From: COMBO-56-21 sp963705355 | Lineage (GTDB): Archaea > Thermoplasmatota > Thermoplasmata > UBA10834 | Assembly: GCA_963705355.1 (NCBI GenBank) | Contig: OY970070.1 | Span: 930,001-994,000, forward strand | Direction of reading: 5' to 3' | Length of the DNA stretch: 64,000 nt | In this document: piece after piece, positions 42,435 to 51,088 of the stretch | Position numbering within the stretch: position 1 is the first letter of the stretch | Layout of the letters: each line of letters opens with the position of its first letter | Made by a program: the position numbers and the translations under genes | Notes under the pieces: model-generated | The model's database searches: none | Told to the model about the DNA's origin: nothing | The model's input: only the letters and a program-made list of their open reading frames with translations

Positions 42435-42525
42435 TCAAGGGTACAGCGGCTCGCCCGCAGGCAGCTGCTGTGTGATGCAGTGGACATCCCCATCTTCGCG
42501 AGCGAATCCAATATTTGCCACCTCG
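42435..42525 (-). pseudogene. 3'-end remnant of a second agmatine deiminase gene
   Basis: The minus strand reads NIGFAREDGDVHCITQQLPA then GEPLYP and stop. This matches the C-terminus of the agmatine deiminase at 14398 (GGGDVHCITQQLPAGEPLHP), including the catalytic Cys. The shared block continues past the stop (GCCAGATTGCRTCAAGG on the plus strand). Nothing upstream resembles the rest of the enzyme, so this is a truncated relic or a small segmental copy with silent changes. Confidence 0.75.
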
Positions 42526-42549
42526 TCCTGGATGAATCCAATCGCGGTG

Positions 42550-42711
42550 CGAAGGAGATTGAGAACTAGCCAGATGTCTCAGTTCACATCCAACGGACTC
42601 TGAAATCGCCTTTCACGAGGGAAAGAAATGAAAAGGTTTTTATCTCGGTGCAAAAACCCTCAGATTGAAAAACAGCCAGTCATTCGGGTTCACATACGGC
42701 TCACGGCACAC
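42550..42711 (+). repeat. Dispersed intergenic element, copy N, with a second decayed copy
   Basis: The main copy at 42635-42711 has TTTTTATCTCGGTGCAAAAACC, CAGATTGAAAAACAGCCAGTC and GGGTTCACATACGGCTC. A decayed copy at 42550-42602 has GATTGAGAACTAGCCAG and CAGTTCACATCCAACGG. The pair ends at the FAD oxidase stop codon. Confidence 0.75.
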
Positions 42712-42712
42712 C

Positions 42713-44143
42713 CTAGGCCTGAGCCGCACCATTCGCAGGACGGCCACTCTTGCGTGTCGGTAGCTTTTTTCCCGGGTTCATGATATTGTCCGGGTCTAAT
42801 TCACTCTTGATCTTCCACATCGTCTCCAGAGCCACATCTGAAAACTCAAGAACGAGTCCGTCTTTGTTCTTCAGGCCCACACCGGTACAGCTGGAGATTG
42901 ATCCTCCGAGCGCCACGGCGAGCCTGGCGACCTCGACCAGTGCGCTCCTGCAGTCTTCCCATCCGTGCTCCCCCTCGGGGATGCAAAATCGACAGTAGCT
43001 CATGCTGTAGCGACCGATGTCGATGCCATACCTGTTTCCGGGGACCGGCCCCATGCCGTACTTCGGCATGATTTTGTTCCACAGCGTGTCGTAGAACTCT
43101 CTGACTCTCTCCGTCGGTACATAAGCAGTCGTTTCATCTTCAGGCCCCATGAGGGCTCTGTCCCCGCACCATTGCAGGGTGAATTCGTCAAACAGCCTCT
43201 TCGCATCGTCTCTGCCTGCAAGAAAACCCCCAGTCTCTCGGACAATCCCTTTGACATAGTCGACGTCAGCTTCCACCTCTCCTTTCATCCCATCAAAGGA
43301 CACGGAGAAGGCTGCCCTCTTTCCATGAGGCGCGCCATACGTCTCAGGGTCGGCTGGCTCGAGGAGCTCAGCGCCCACGAACGTCACGCCAGACCCCGTC
43401 ATTCTGCGAGCGGCCTCGTAGGCAACCCAGATGTCGTCATAGAATCCCAATAGCACTTCGGTCGACTCGGGGATGGGTTCGACCCGCAACGTCGCCTCCG
43501 TTATTATCCCCAGGGTACCTTCCGCGCCAACGAAGAGCTGGTGAAGCCTGTAGCCTGTGGAGGTATAGAGGACCTTTGGGCCTGTTCGCAACACCCTGGC
43601 GTCAGCAAGAACGACTTCGAGGGACATTATCCGGTCTGAGATGGTGCCGTATTTCTGATATTTCCTGCTGAAGCCTGCAGTGGAGATCGCTCCCCCGACT
43701 GTCGCCACCTTGAACGAACCCTGCTCCTGGTTCAACGCGAGGTCGTATCCGGCCAGATGCTCCTCTAGCTCCTTGAGCGTGATTCCTGGCTGGACTGTCA
43801 CATAGAGGTTCGGAACGCTGACCTCGAGCACCTTGGTCATCCTGATGGTGTCTATGACGATACCTCCGTGGATGGGGATCAGCATGCCCGTCCTGTTGGA
43901 TCCCCCGCCCTTTGGAATAAGAGGGATCTTGTGCTCTGCCGCGACCTTTACGACCGCCTGGACCTCGGACGTGGACTCAGGGAGGACCACGACATCGGGA
44001 GGGTGCTTGAACACTTCTTCGGGTCTCATTCGGGAGTTATCTGCTGCGTAGGGGAGCAAATCGGCAGGCTTCCAGAGCACCTTGTTCTCACCAAGAGCGA
44101 CAACAAGGGCTCCTTTGATCTCCTCGCGCAGAGCCGAATCCAT
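42713..44143 (-). CDS. FAD-linked oxidase, GlcD/D-lactate dehydrogenase-like, with altered active-site motif
   Basis: 476 residues. FAD-binding type 4 domain: PPDVVVLPESTSEVQAVVKVA, IPLIPKGGGSNRTG, TVQPGITLKELEEHL, and ATVGGAISTAGFSRKYQKYGTISDRIMSLEVVLADA. The C-terminal domain ends DPDNIMNPGK as in glycolate/D-lactate oxidases. The family's conserved GEHGxG segment is replaced by SSCTGVGLKNKDG, so the usual Glu-His pair is missing and a Cys is present. The ATG at 44143 has GGTGGAGG upstream; longer readings overlap the divergent peptidase gene. It may oxidise a 2-hydroxy acid with altered chemistry. Confidence 0.88.
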   Translation of the reverse strand: MDSALREEIKGALVVALGENKVLWKPADLLPYAADNSRMRPEEVFKHPPDVVVLPESTSEVQAVVKVAAEHKIPLIPKGGGSNRTGMLIPIHGGIVIDTIRMTKVLEVSVPNLYVTVQPGITLKELEEHLAGYDLALNQEQGSFKVATVGGAISTAGFSRKYQKYGTISDRIMSLEVVLADARVLRTGPKVLYTSTGYRLHQLFVGAEGTLGIITEATLRVEPIPESTEVLLGFYDDIWVAYEAARRMTGSGVTFVGAELLEPADPETYGAPHGKRAAFSVSFDGMKGEVEADVDYVKGIVRETGGFLAGRDDAKRLFDEFTLQWCGDRALMGPEDETTAYVPTERVREFYDTLWNKIMPKYGMGPVPGNRYGIDIGRYSMSYCRFCIPEGEHGWEDCRSALVEVARLAVALGGSISSCTGVGLKNKDGLVLEFSDVALETMWKIKSELDPDNIMNPGKKLPTRKSGRPANGAAQA

Positions 44144-44432
44144 CGCCTCCACCTTCATCCTCCTCATGCCTTTGGATTCTTGGAACTGTCCTTCCTCGTC
44201 CCCCGAAACACCTGCCTGCATAAAAGAATGCATTGTGCTGACCGAGCTCACTGCTGCCCGAACGTGATTCAAATAATGGCACCGCATTATGCCCAAAGGC
44301 CGGGCACAAACCAAAAGGCAACTCTGCTGGGGGAACTGAGCAAGAGACGGGCGTCGCTCGGATTCTCTTCGCCTCAGTAAATCCGAGAATGCAACGACGG
44401 AGCCCAGCCCCGAATGAGTCGAATAGCCCCCG

Positions 44433-45389
44433 ATGGCCTTTGACATGTCCGGCTTGGAGGATGAGAGAACGATAGCGGACAAGCGCAGGGGCATCGAGAA
44501 CCGAATGCGTGGCATGGGGTGGCTCCCCGACCATCCGGATTTTCGGGACTACACCTTCGACAACAAGGAGCTGCTGAGGAAGAAGGAGATTCGCGAGCTC
44601 GTCGTGCCCACCGGTCTGGAAAGGGCAAGAGCATCGACCTCGCCGGCGTCCGTGAATCTGACGAGATGGTGCTCGCCGATCGAAGACCAGGGCGACATCG
44701 GGTCATGCACAGCACATGCGGGCGTCGGGATCATGGAGTACTATGAGAAGAAGGCGTTCAACAAGCACATCGATGCGTCAAGGCTGTTCGTGTACAAGGT
44801 GACAAGAAAACTCTCTCACCTCACAGGGGATTCGGGGGCCTATCTGCGCAAGACGATGGGCGCGCTGGTCCTCTTCGGAGTGCCTCCTGAGGAGCACTGG
44901 CCATACACAGACAGGATGCCTGACTTCGACAGAGAGCCCGACTCGTTCTGCTATTCGTTCGCGGAGAACTACAAGACCATCAAGTACTTCCGTCACGACT
45001 CTCCGAACCTGTCCGCACAAGTGACTCTCGCCAGGGTCAAGCGGGCGCTGTCGGCGAACGTGCCTTCGATGTTCGGCTTCACGGTGTACAGCTCAATAGA
45101 CCAGGCATCAGCCAGCGGCAAGATACCGTTCCCATGCAAGAACGAAAGCAGTGTGGGCGGGCACGCGGTCGTCGCAGTGGGCTATGACGACAAGATGGTC
45201 GTTGTGAACACGGACTGCGGCCTGAAGTCAAAGGGCGCTCTGCTCATAAGGAACTCTTGGGGCAAAGCTTGGGGGGACGAGGGATACGGTTGGCTCCCTT
45301 ACGATTACGTCCTGAATGGGCTGGCCATCGACTTCTGGTCAATGCTCAAGCAGACGTGGGTTGACACGGGTGAGTTCAACATCGGGTGA
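44433..45389 (+). CDS. Papain-like (C1) cysteine peptidase, intracellular
   Basis: 318 residues with the C1 active site: oxyanion Gln and Cys in IEDQGDIGSCTAHAG, His in SVGGHAVVAVGYDD and Asn in LIRNSWGKAWGDEGYGWLPYDYV. No signal peptide or propeptide of the classical kind; the first 60 residues instead contain GWLPDHPDFRDYTF, typical of bacterial and archaeal stand-alone C1 peptidases. Probably cytosolic. Transcribed alone, divergent from the FAD oxidase gene with about 290 bp between the starts. Confidence 0.93.
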   Translation: MAFDMSGLEDERTIADKRRGIENRMRGMGWLPDHPDFRDYTFDNKELLRKKEIRELVVPTGLERARASTSPASVNLTRWCSPIEDQGDIGSCTAHAGVGIMEYYEKKAFNKHIDASRLFVYKVTRKLSHLTGDSGAYLRKTMGALVLFGVPPEEHWPYTDRMPDFDREPDSFCYSFAENYKTIKYFRHDSPNLSAQVTLARVKRALSANVPSMFGFTVYSSIDQASASGKIPFPCKNESSVGGHAVVAVGYDDKMVVVNTDCGLKSKGALLIRNSWGKAWGDEGYGWLPYDYVLNGLAIDFWSMLKQTWVDTGEFNIG

Positions 45390-45566
45390 AAAAAGGCGTG
45401 CAGTTTGAGCCCTATGTCGCCTCAGAGTCGTTGGGTCCTGCAATATTCTTGAGTGGCCACGCAAGACAGGAGCAATGGGTTGCGCCCTCACTATCGAATC
45501 AATCAGGGGAAGGATTTCTCATAGCTGCTGACGATAGAGGCGGAGACGCTGACAGTCGGAGTCGCC
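45390..45566. other. Convergent intergenic region
   Basis: Nothing definite. At about 45428-45462 TCGTTGGGTCCTGCAATATTC followed by GAGTGGCCACGC may be a badly decayed dispersed element. Confidence 0.3.
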
Positions 45567-46922
45567 TCAGTCGGCCCTGTCCTTGTCGACGGCTTTGACG
45601 CACTCCTCGAGAATCCCGAGTCCGGTCTCCAACAGCGTTCTGCTGATCGTGAGCGGAGGATGCAGTCTGACAACGTTGCTGAATTTGCCTCCGGAGGAAA
45701 CGTAGAGCCCCTTCTTGAAACAGTTGAGCTGGATGCTCCTCGAGAGATCCGGAGCTGGCTCCTTCCCCTTCTTCGTCTTGACGAGCTCGATGCCCATCAT
45801 GGCTCCCAAGCCTCTTGCGTCGCCGACAGCCTCGAACCGCTCCTTCCATTCGTTGAGGAGCTTCTCCTCGACTCTGTGAATCATCTTCACGTTCGGCAGC
45901 GCCTTCTTCGTCAGCTTGATGGACTCCAAGGCGCCGGCACAACAGATCGGATTGCCTCCGTATGTCCCCCCAAGGCTACCTGGATTTGGCGCGGACATGA
46001 TTTCCTCTCTGCCCGTCACGCCGCCGATCGGCAGGCCCATGGACAGTGACTTGCCTGTCACCACGATATCTGGATCGACCTTCCAGTGCTCGATACTGAA
46101 GAACTTACCAGTCCTCCCAAAACCGGCCTGGATCTCGTCGTCGATGAACACGATCTCGTTGTCGTCGCAGACCTGTTTAATCCGTTCCCAGTAGCCAGGC
46201 GGCGGATTGATGAACCCTCCAGAGCCCTGGACGGGCTCTGCAAGGAAGCAGCAGACATCGCCTTTCAGAGGAGAAGCGTTGATCGCTTTCTCGACAAGGT
46301 CCACGCACGCGTGATTGCAGGATGGATATTCCAGATTCAGATGGCATCTGTAGCAGTAGGCGTATTCAACAAGTTGGATGTACGGCATCAGAGGGGCGAA
46401 ACCTTCCCGATATGGCTTCTCCTTGCCGGTAAGCGAGATGTCGAGGTAGGTCCTGCCGTGGAACGCCGTGGTGTACGAGACGAGCCACCTCTTCTTCGTG
46501 TACGCCCTCGCAATCTTCACGGCGTTCTCGATGGCCTCGGAGCCGCTGTTCAAGAAGATGCTCTTCGTCAGATTGCCGGGGCAGATTCGTGACATTTCCT
46601 TCGCGAGCTGCAGGTAGGTCTCATACGTAGAAACCATGAAGCATATGTGCTCGAACTTGTCAATCTGATCCTTCCAAGCTTTCACGACTTCCTTTGGTCT
46701 GTGTCCGCAATTCAGCACGCCCAAACCGACGGTGAAGTCGAGGTACACATTCCCGTCGACGTCTCGCAAAAACGGTCCTTCAGCAACATCGATCTCCGCC
46801 GGCAGTCCGACCCTGAGACCATTCGTCACGAACTTCTCCTTTGCAGCCATTGCAGCCTTTGACTTCGGGCCAGGTGGTTCCACCAGTATTCTCGGACCTT
46901 TCAGATTCCAACTCTTGCTCAA
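45567..46922 (-). CDS. Class III (omega) aminotransferase, GABA/ornithine type
   Basis: About 451 residues from a TTG at 46922, preceded by GTGATACC; a longer reading would add 43 residues without homology. PLP fold I: GLGVLNCGHRPKEVV, FLNSGSEAIENAVKIAR, AFHGRT, EPVQGSGGFINPPPGY, FIDDEIQAGFGRTG and PLP Lys in VTGKSLSMGLPIGG. An internal Cys cluster (YCYRCHLNLEYPSCNHACVD) is seen in many archaeal members. It should transaminate an omega-amino acid such as 4-aminobutyrate, ornithine or putrescine-derived products, and could connect with the putrescine operon. Confidence 0.93.
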   Translation of the reverse strand: MSKSWNLKGPRILVEPPGPKSKAAMAAKEKFVTNGLRVGLPAEIDVAEGPFLRDVDGNVYLDFTVGLGVLNCGHRPKEVVKAWKDQIDKFEHICFMVSTYETYLQLAKEMSRICPGNLTKSIFLNSGSEAIENAVKIARAYTKKRWLVSYTTAFHGRTYLDISLTGKEKPYREGFAPLMPYIQLVEYAYCYRCHLNLEYPSCNHACVDLVEKAINASPLKGDVCCFLAEPVQGSGGFINPPPGYWERIKQVCDDNEIVFIDDEIQAGFGRTGKFFSIEHWKVDPDIVVTGKSLSMGLPIGGVTGREEIMSAPNPGSLGGTYGGNPICCAGALESIKLTKKALPNVKMIHRVEEKLLNEWKERFEAVGDARGLGAMMGIELVKTKKGKEPAPDLSRSIQLNCFKKGLYVSSGGKFSNVVRLHPPLTISRTLLETGLGILEECVKAVDKDRAD

Positions 46923-47115
46923 GGTATCACACTCGGATATCGCCGTCCAAAGACGCTGAGTATCTAAGTCTAGATGTGAAGGGGGGTATGTTAGCGAGTC
47001 TGAAAAAGCTTGTTGCGGCAAATTGGCCGACCCGACAAGACAAGACAGCAAAGGAAAATCGAGCTAACATCTTCAGATAGGCGACTCTGGAACCGAGCTT
47101 CTTCCGCAGACTCGC

Positions 47116-48552
47116 TCATCTGGCGAGCTTTTCATACTTGCTCACAAGTTCGCTGCCCTTGCGCAGGACTTCACTCTCGAGAGGCTCGACGGAATGCTCT
47201 CTCAGAGTCTTCCTCACGACATTCTTCGCATCGGCGACCATCCTCTCAGACATCGTTGCGCCGTATAGTTCACTGCTCTTTCCTCGCAAGAACATCTGGC
47301 TTCGGAAGTTCCTCGCGGTGTGAGGATGATTGAGGAACGTGTTCCCTTGGCCGACATCCTTGATGACATCGAGCGCTACGGTCTCCTTCGTCACCTTGAA
47401 ATCCCTCATGAACGCCCGGAACTCCTCCCACTGATAAGCATCTATGACGACCTGTTCCAGAGAGCAACCTCCGTCCAAATCGAGTCCTCCGATACCGGAA
47501 CATAGATCCGTCCCCGACATGCTCGTGAGCAGGAGCGACGCCAACTCGCCGAACGGGATTTGAACCCCTGGCTTCTCGGCATCGACTCCGAGCACGCCTG
47601 TCATTTTCGGGAGGCCGTACCTACGAGCCATCTGGCCGGCGGCTGCGAATATGATCGGCGCCTCGACGCCCCTGTATCCTATGTAGCCTGTGGATATGTT
47701 GGCGAGAGTCGCTTCGGAGGAGTATATCTGAGGCGCGCCCGGCGCGGCAGTCTGAGTGATCACAAGACTAGCCAGATTCTCGGCGTTTGAGACCACGATG
47801 GTACCGGCCACAGTGACCGGACTCGTCATGCCTCCCATGCACATCGACATCGAGATTATCGGCACGCCAGCACGCGCGTATTCCACCTGAGCCTCAACCA
47901 CACCCGTCTCGAAGGACAACGGCGCGATACTGCAGCTGAGGACAGAAAACGGAGGACGTTCCTTCATTTCGTTCGCTCCGCCCGCTACCAGTCTACCAAG
48001 AGCAATCTGAGTCCGGGCGTCAGGTATTCCAAGCGTGCCAGAGCCTGCAGAGCCGAGTATGTGCTTGGTCGTGTTCTGGAAAGATGTCCACAGCTCATGA
48101 ACGAACTGGGCGTGAGGAGCGACGTCCGAGGTCGTGACTATCGGCCAGAACGCATCTATCGGATCTAGCGCGTCACTGAGCCTTGCGAAGTCGGCAAGAT
48201 CCTTCCTCGAGGCCTTGCGCCGCTCCCCCGACTCGAGGTCTGTCATGAACAACGTCACGCCACCTGTGGAGACGAAGGGGTATTTCACCGTTGGAAGCCT
48301 CAGGTCGCGTTTGGCATCTCTGGCTCCGAGAGTGATGCTCTTGGGCGCCTTCCTGATTGCCTCGGCGACAATCCTTTCCGGGATCTTCGCTATCCTCTTT
48401 TTGAAGTCGACACTGACGCCGGCATCTGCCAGCATCTTCAGCACGCTGCTGCTGCGGACCAGTACGCCGATCTTGGATAGACACTCGAGACTCTGCGTGT
48501 GAACGAGTTCTTCTTCATCCTTGTCAAGGAATCTCAGGCTCAAGACGGCCAT
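47116..48552 (-). CDS. MttB-family corrinoid methyltransferase, non-pyrrolysine
   Basis: 478 residues of the trimethylamine methyltransferase (MttB) superfamily: RFLDKDEEELVHTQSLECLSKIGVLV, then FVSTGGVTLFMTDLESGERRKASRKDLADFARLSDAL, and SEATLANISTGYIGYRGVEAPIIFAAAGQMARRYGLP. The frame contains no internal amber codon, so it is a non-Pyl member like glycine betaine methyltransferase MtgB. It should transfer a methyl group from a quaternary amine to a corrinoid protein, but no corrinoid or activator gene is seen nearby. The aminotransferase follows on the same strand after about 190 bp. Confidence 0.9.
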   Translation of the reverse strand: MAVLSLRFLDKDEEELVHTQSLECLSKIGVLVRSSSVLKMLADAGVSVDFKKRIAKIPERIVAEAIRKAPKSITLGARDAKRDLRLPTVKYPFVSTGGVTLFMTDLESGERRKASRKDLADFARLSDALDPIDAFWPIVTTSDVAPHAQFVHELWTSFQNTTKHILGSAGSGTLGIPDARTQIALGRLVAGGANEMKERPPFSVLSCSIAPLSFETGVVEAQVEYARAGVPIISMSMCMGGMTSPVTVAGTIVVSNAENLASLVITQTAAPGAPQIYSSEATLANISTGYIGYRGVEAPIIFAAAGQMARRYGLPKMTGVLGVDAEKPGVQIPFGELASLLLTSMSGTDLCSGIGGLDLDGGCSLEQVVIDAYQWEEFRAFMRDFKVTKETVALDVIKDVGQGNTFLNHPHTARNFRSQMFLRGKSSELYGATMSERMVADAKNVVRKTLREHSVEPLESEVLRKGSELVSKYEKLAR

Positions 48553-48639
48553 GTATTTCGCCCCGACGCAGCCCTGATTGAAGACCCTTCATTTATTAGT
48601 TGCTCCAGAAAGACCAGAACTGCAGAGAGGGGAAAGGTG

Positions 48640-48705
48640 GGTTCGGCTCGGTGAAATTGTCCTCTAATCGAAAAACAGCCGGAAGCCCGAACTCAAGCAA
48701 GCCAC
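48640..48705 (+). repeat. Dispersed intergenic element, copy O (diverged)
   Basis: GGGTTCGGCTCGGTGAAATTG, CTCTAATCGAAAAACAGCCGG, then CCGAACTCAAGCAAGCC. Confidence 0.6.
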
Positions 48706-48736
48706 AATGCCGATGGCGAAGCCTGTCGATTGGAGA

Positions 48737-48762
48737 AAACCAAAGAAAAAGAAAGAAAGGTG
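48737..48762 (-). terminator. T-rich terminator of M28 peptidase gene
   Basis: On the minus strand CTTTCTTTCTTTTTCTTTGG within 30 bp of the stop codon. Confidence 0.5.
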
Positions 48763-48767
48763 GCGGT

Positions 48768-50828
48768 CTATCCCGCCATTTCTATCAGGTTTGTCAGCAT
48801 CGAGTTGACCCGCGTCACCTGCTGAACCTCGAGCAACACCCTGTTCTGAAGCTCCATCCTCTCGGAATTGAGCACATGCTGCAAGGTCCTTATCTCCCAT
48901 CTGAAGTCCTGGTGTCCGCCCATCTCAGCCTTCTCCTGGACGGACTTGTAGACCCAGTAGATGTCGAGGTACGGAGCGAGATGACCCTGTCCACCCCAGT
49001 CGAGATGCAAAGCGCCCGGCGCGTGCCTGTCGTTCTCGTACTTGAACACTGGGTAGTCGAAAATGGAGTTGTAGGTCAAGCCAACGTTCACCAGGGTCTC
49101 CTCGGCACTGGCTGCGTCATGGTGGCGCAGCTGCTCGATCGCCGTCGCGAGGCTGTACGCATCCCATTCCACCTGCTGGGTAGGATAGATCGTATCGTCC
49201 CAGACGCTCAGAGCAGTCCACTGGCTGTTGATCAGCTGGCTGACCCGAGCCAAGAGAGCATTCGCGGCCCTCTCCTTTCCTGCCAAATTCGAGCTGATGC
49301 TGTCGTAATTGCTAGCCAAGACCCCGAAGTCCTCAACAGCCGATTCGAGGGCAGTTACGTCGACGCCAACGGCGGAGTAAGCGTCGGGGTCGTAGCTCAT
49401 CGACATGTCGAGTGCGCGCTCGGAGAACTTGTACGGAAGCAACCTGGCGGAATCGATTGCCGTGAGGACCTTGTTCATCACCATGACCTGTTGCGCCATG
49501 TCGTCATAGTTGATCAAAGCGACGTTGTCCATGTTGGTGTGATAGACTGCATCATAACCAGGTATGTCCGCTCCGAACGTCACGCCGGCCAGTCCAGCAG
49601 CGGTCAAAGTCCATCCATCAGTCCACGAGTTGAGGGTGGTTTCGATCGTCCATCCGGAAGGCAACAGCGCCGGATTCGCAGAGAACACTTGCTCCACCAA
49701 GGGGGCGAGCTCAAAGTTCGTTTCTGCATCGAACGGCCCGGTGCTTCCGTCAATCCAGCGGCCACCAATGCCCTCCAGATTGAGGAACGCGATCATGCTC
49801 TTCGCCCACTCAGGATGGCTGTGGGTTATCAGATACCACATGCCGACCAGCCACTCGTAGTAGGCGTTCGTGTACCCGTACTCCTCTGCCGTCTCCGAGA
49901 CGAATACTATGTCGTGGTTGGGCACGAAGTTCGACTTCTTCAACGCCTTGGCCCATGCGAGCATGGCGGATTGGGATGATGTGTCGTCGCTCGCACCAGT
50001 GAACCAAGAATCATGATGGCCGAGAATCAAGATCTGCCGCGAATGGTCTCTCCCAGGAAGAACGCCGACTACATTGTACCCAGTGCCGCCATCCTGTGAG
50101 AGAGTCATCTTGACGTTCGAGATCATCGTGCCATAGACCGACCCGTTGTCCAGCATATCCATGAGAGCGAATCCGTCATCCCTCGAGATCGTTATGAGCG
50201 GCACCCACGCGTCATTATAGGTGGCATCGAAGCTGCCTATCGAGCTAGGCCACTCATAGTACGATGGGTAGTCCATGGTGCCAATTATGACCCCCTTTGC
50301 ACCATCGAGCGTCGCCTGATTCGCTATTAAGTTGACCCACGAGGTGTCGGCATCCCAGTCGACCAACAGAAGCTTGCCCTGCACGCCGTCCGCTGGGTAG
50401 TTTTCCGGAAGCCCCTGATCAACATATACGATCTCCCCGGAGACACCTCCAGGAGGCGTCCCAGGAACTCCTCCCATGGAGGCTGCGACGAACATGCTCG
50501 AGCCGTAGGGACCTTCAACGGTCAGACTCGCTCCTTTGAAATCCCACGCATCCACGGGAACGGGCTCCAGCCGCACATTGGACAGCCCAATCTTCTTCAT
50601 CTCGCTCGCGACGAACTTCGCAGCCGCAATCTCCGCAGGACTGCCAGCAACGCGGAATCCATATCCATTCCATGTGCCAAGACCAGTCAGTGTGTCTTCG
50701 ACATACTTCTCATAGGCCTGGTTCACCTTGATGTCAGACGTACGTGCTCCAGCCACCGCAATGCTTCCAAACGATGTGGCGAGGAACAAGACCGCTATCA
50801 AGACGGCAAGGCCCCTCTTCAGATTCAA
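48768..50828 (-). CDS. Secreted M28-family metallopeptidase with PA domain
   Basis: 686 residues. Signal peptide (GLAVLIAVLFLATSFGSIAVAG). A protease-associated (PA) domain at about 100-235 is inserted before the catalytic domain, as in the glutamate carboxypeptidase II group. Zinc ligands: His in LGHHDSWFTGA, Asp in GASDDTSSQ, catalytic Glu-Glu in SETAEEYG, Asp and His in PGYDAVYHTNMDN. The C-terminal helical domain resembles the TFR dimerisation domain. An extracellular aminopeptidase or carboxypeptidase supporting peptide use. Confidence 0.94.
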   Translation of the reverse strand: MNLKRGLAVLIAVLFLATSFGSIAVAGARTSDIKVNQAYEKYVEDTLTGLGTWNGYGFRVAGSPAEIAAAKFVASEMKKIGLSNVRLEPVPVDAWDFKGASLTVEGPYGSSMFVAASMGGVPGTPPGGVSGEIVYVDQGLPENYPADGVQGKLLLVDWDADTSWVNLIANQATLDGAKGVIIGTMDYPSYYEWPSSIGSFDATYNDAWVPLITISRDDGFALMDMLDNGSVYGTMISNVKMTLSQDGGTGYNVVGVLPGRDHSRQILILGHHDSWFTGASDDTSSQSAMLAWAKALKKSNFVPNHDIVFVSETAEEYGYTNAYYEWLVGMWYLITHSHPEWAKSMIAFLNLEGIGGRWIDGSTGPFDAETNFELAPLVEQVFSANPALLPSGWTIETTLNSWTDGWTLTAAGLAGVTFGADIPGYDAVYHTNMDNVALINYDDMAQQVMVMNKVLTAIDSARLLPYKFSERALDMSMSYDPDAYSAVGVDVTALESAVEDFGVLASNYDSISSNLAGKERAANALLARVSQLINSQWTALSVWDDTIYPTQQVEWDAYSLATAIEQLRHHDAASAEETLVNVGLTYNSIFDYPVFKYENDRHAPGALHLDWGGQGHLAPYLDIYWVYKSVQEKAEMGGHQDFRWEIRTLQHVLNSERMELQNRVLLEVQQVTRVNSMLTNLIEMAG

Positions 50829-50975
50829 CTTCTCCCCCCAAGAGGCCGCTTCATAAAGCCTCGGTCCCGGAATTGATTTTTGAGTATTTAGGGAAGTTCA
50901 TTAAGGAGAGTGAAACTGGATGAATCACGTTATCTGATCATGCCCGAAAAATGATAGGGAAGCAATGCAGGGGCA

Positions 50976-51048
50976 AGCTAAGTTCGGTGCAAAGATCCTC
51001 TGATTGAGAAGAAGCTAGTCACTCAAGGATGCACACCGCCCCCTGCAC
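50976..51048 (+). repeat. Dispersed intergenic element, copy P
   Basis: AGCTAAGTTCGGTGCAAAGATCC, CTGATTGAGAAGAAGCTAGTC, then GATGCACACCGCCCCCTGCAC. GGTGCA and TGCACACC can pair across the element. Confidence 0.75.
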
Positions 51049-51088
51049 GATGAATTCGCTCGGGAAGTCAATGACCTCGTGTGCTCCG

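Noticed and set aside
44144..44515. N-terminal extension of the FAD oxidase
   Set aside because: It overlaps the start of the divergent peptidase gene, has no homology pattern, and a good ribosome site precedes the ATG at 44143.
47116..48552. Pyrrolysine codon in the MttB homologue
   Set aside because: The reading frame is open throughout without an internal TAG.
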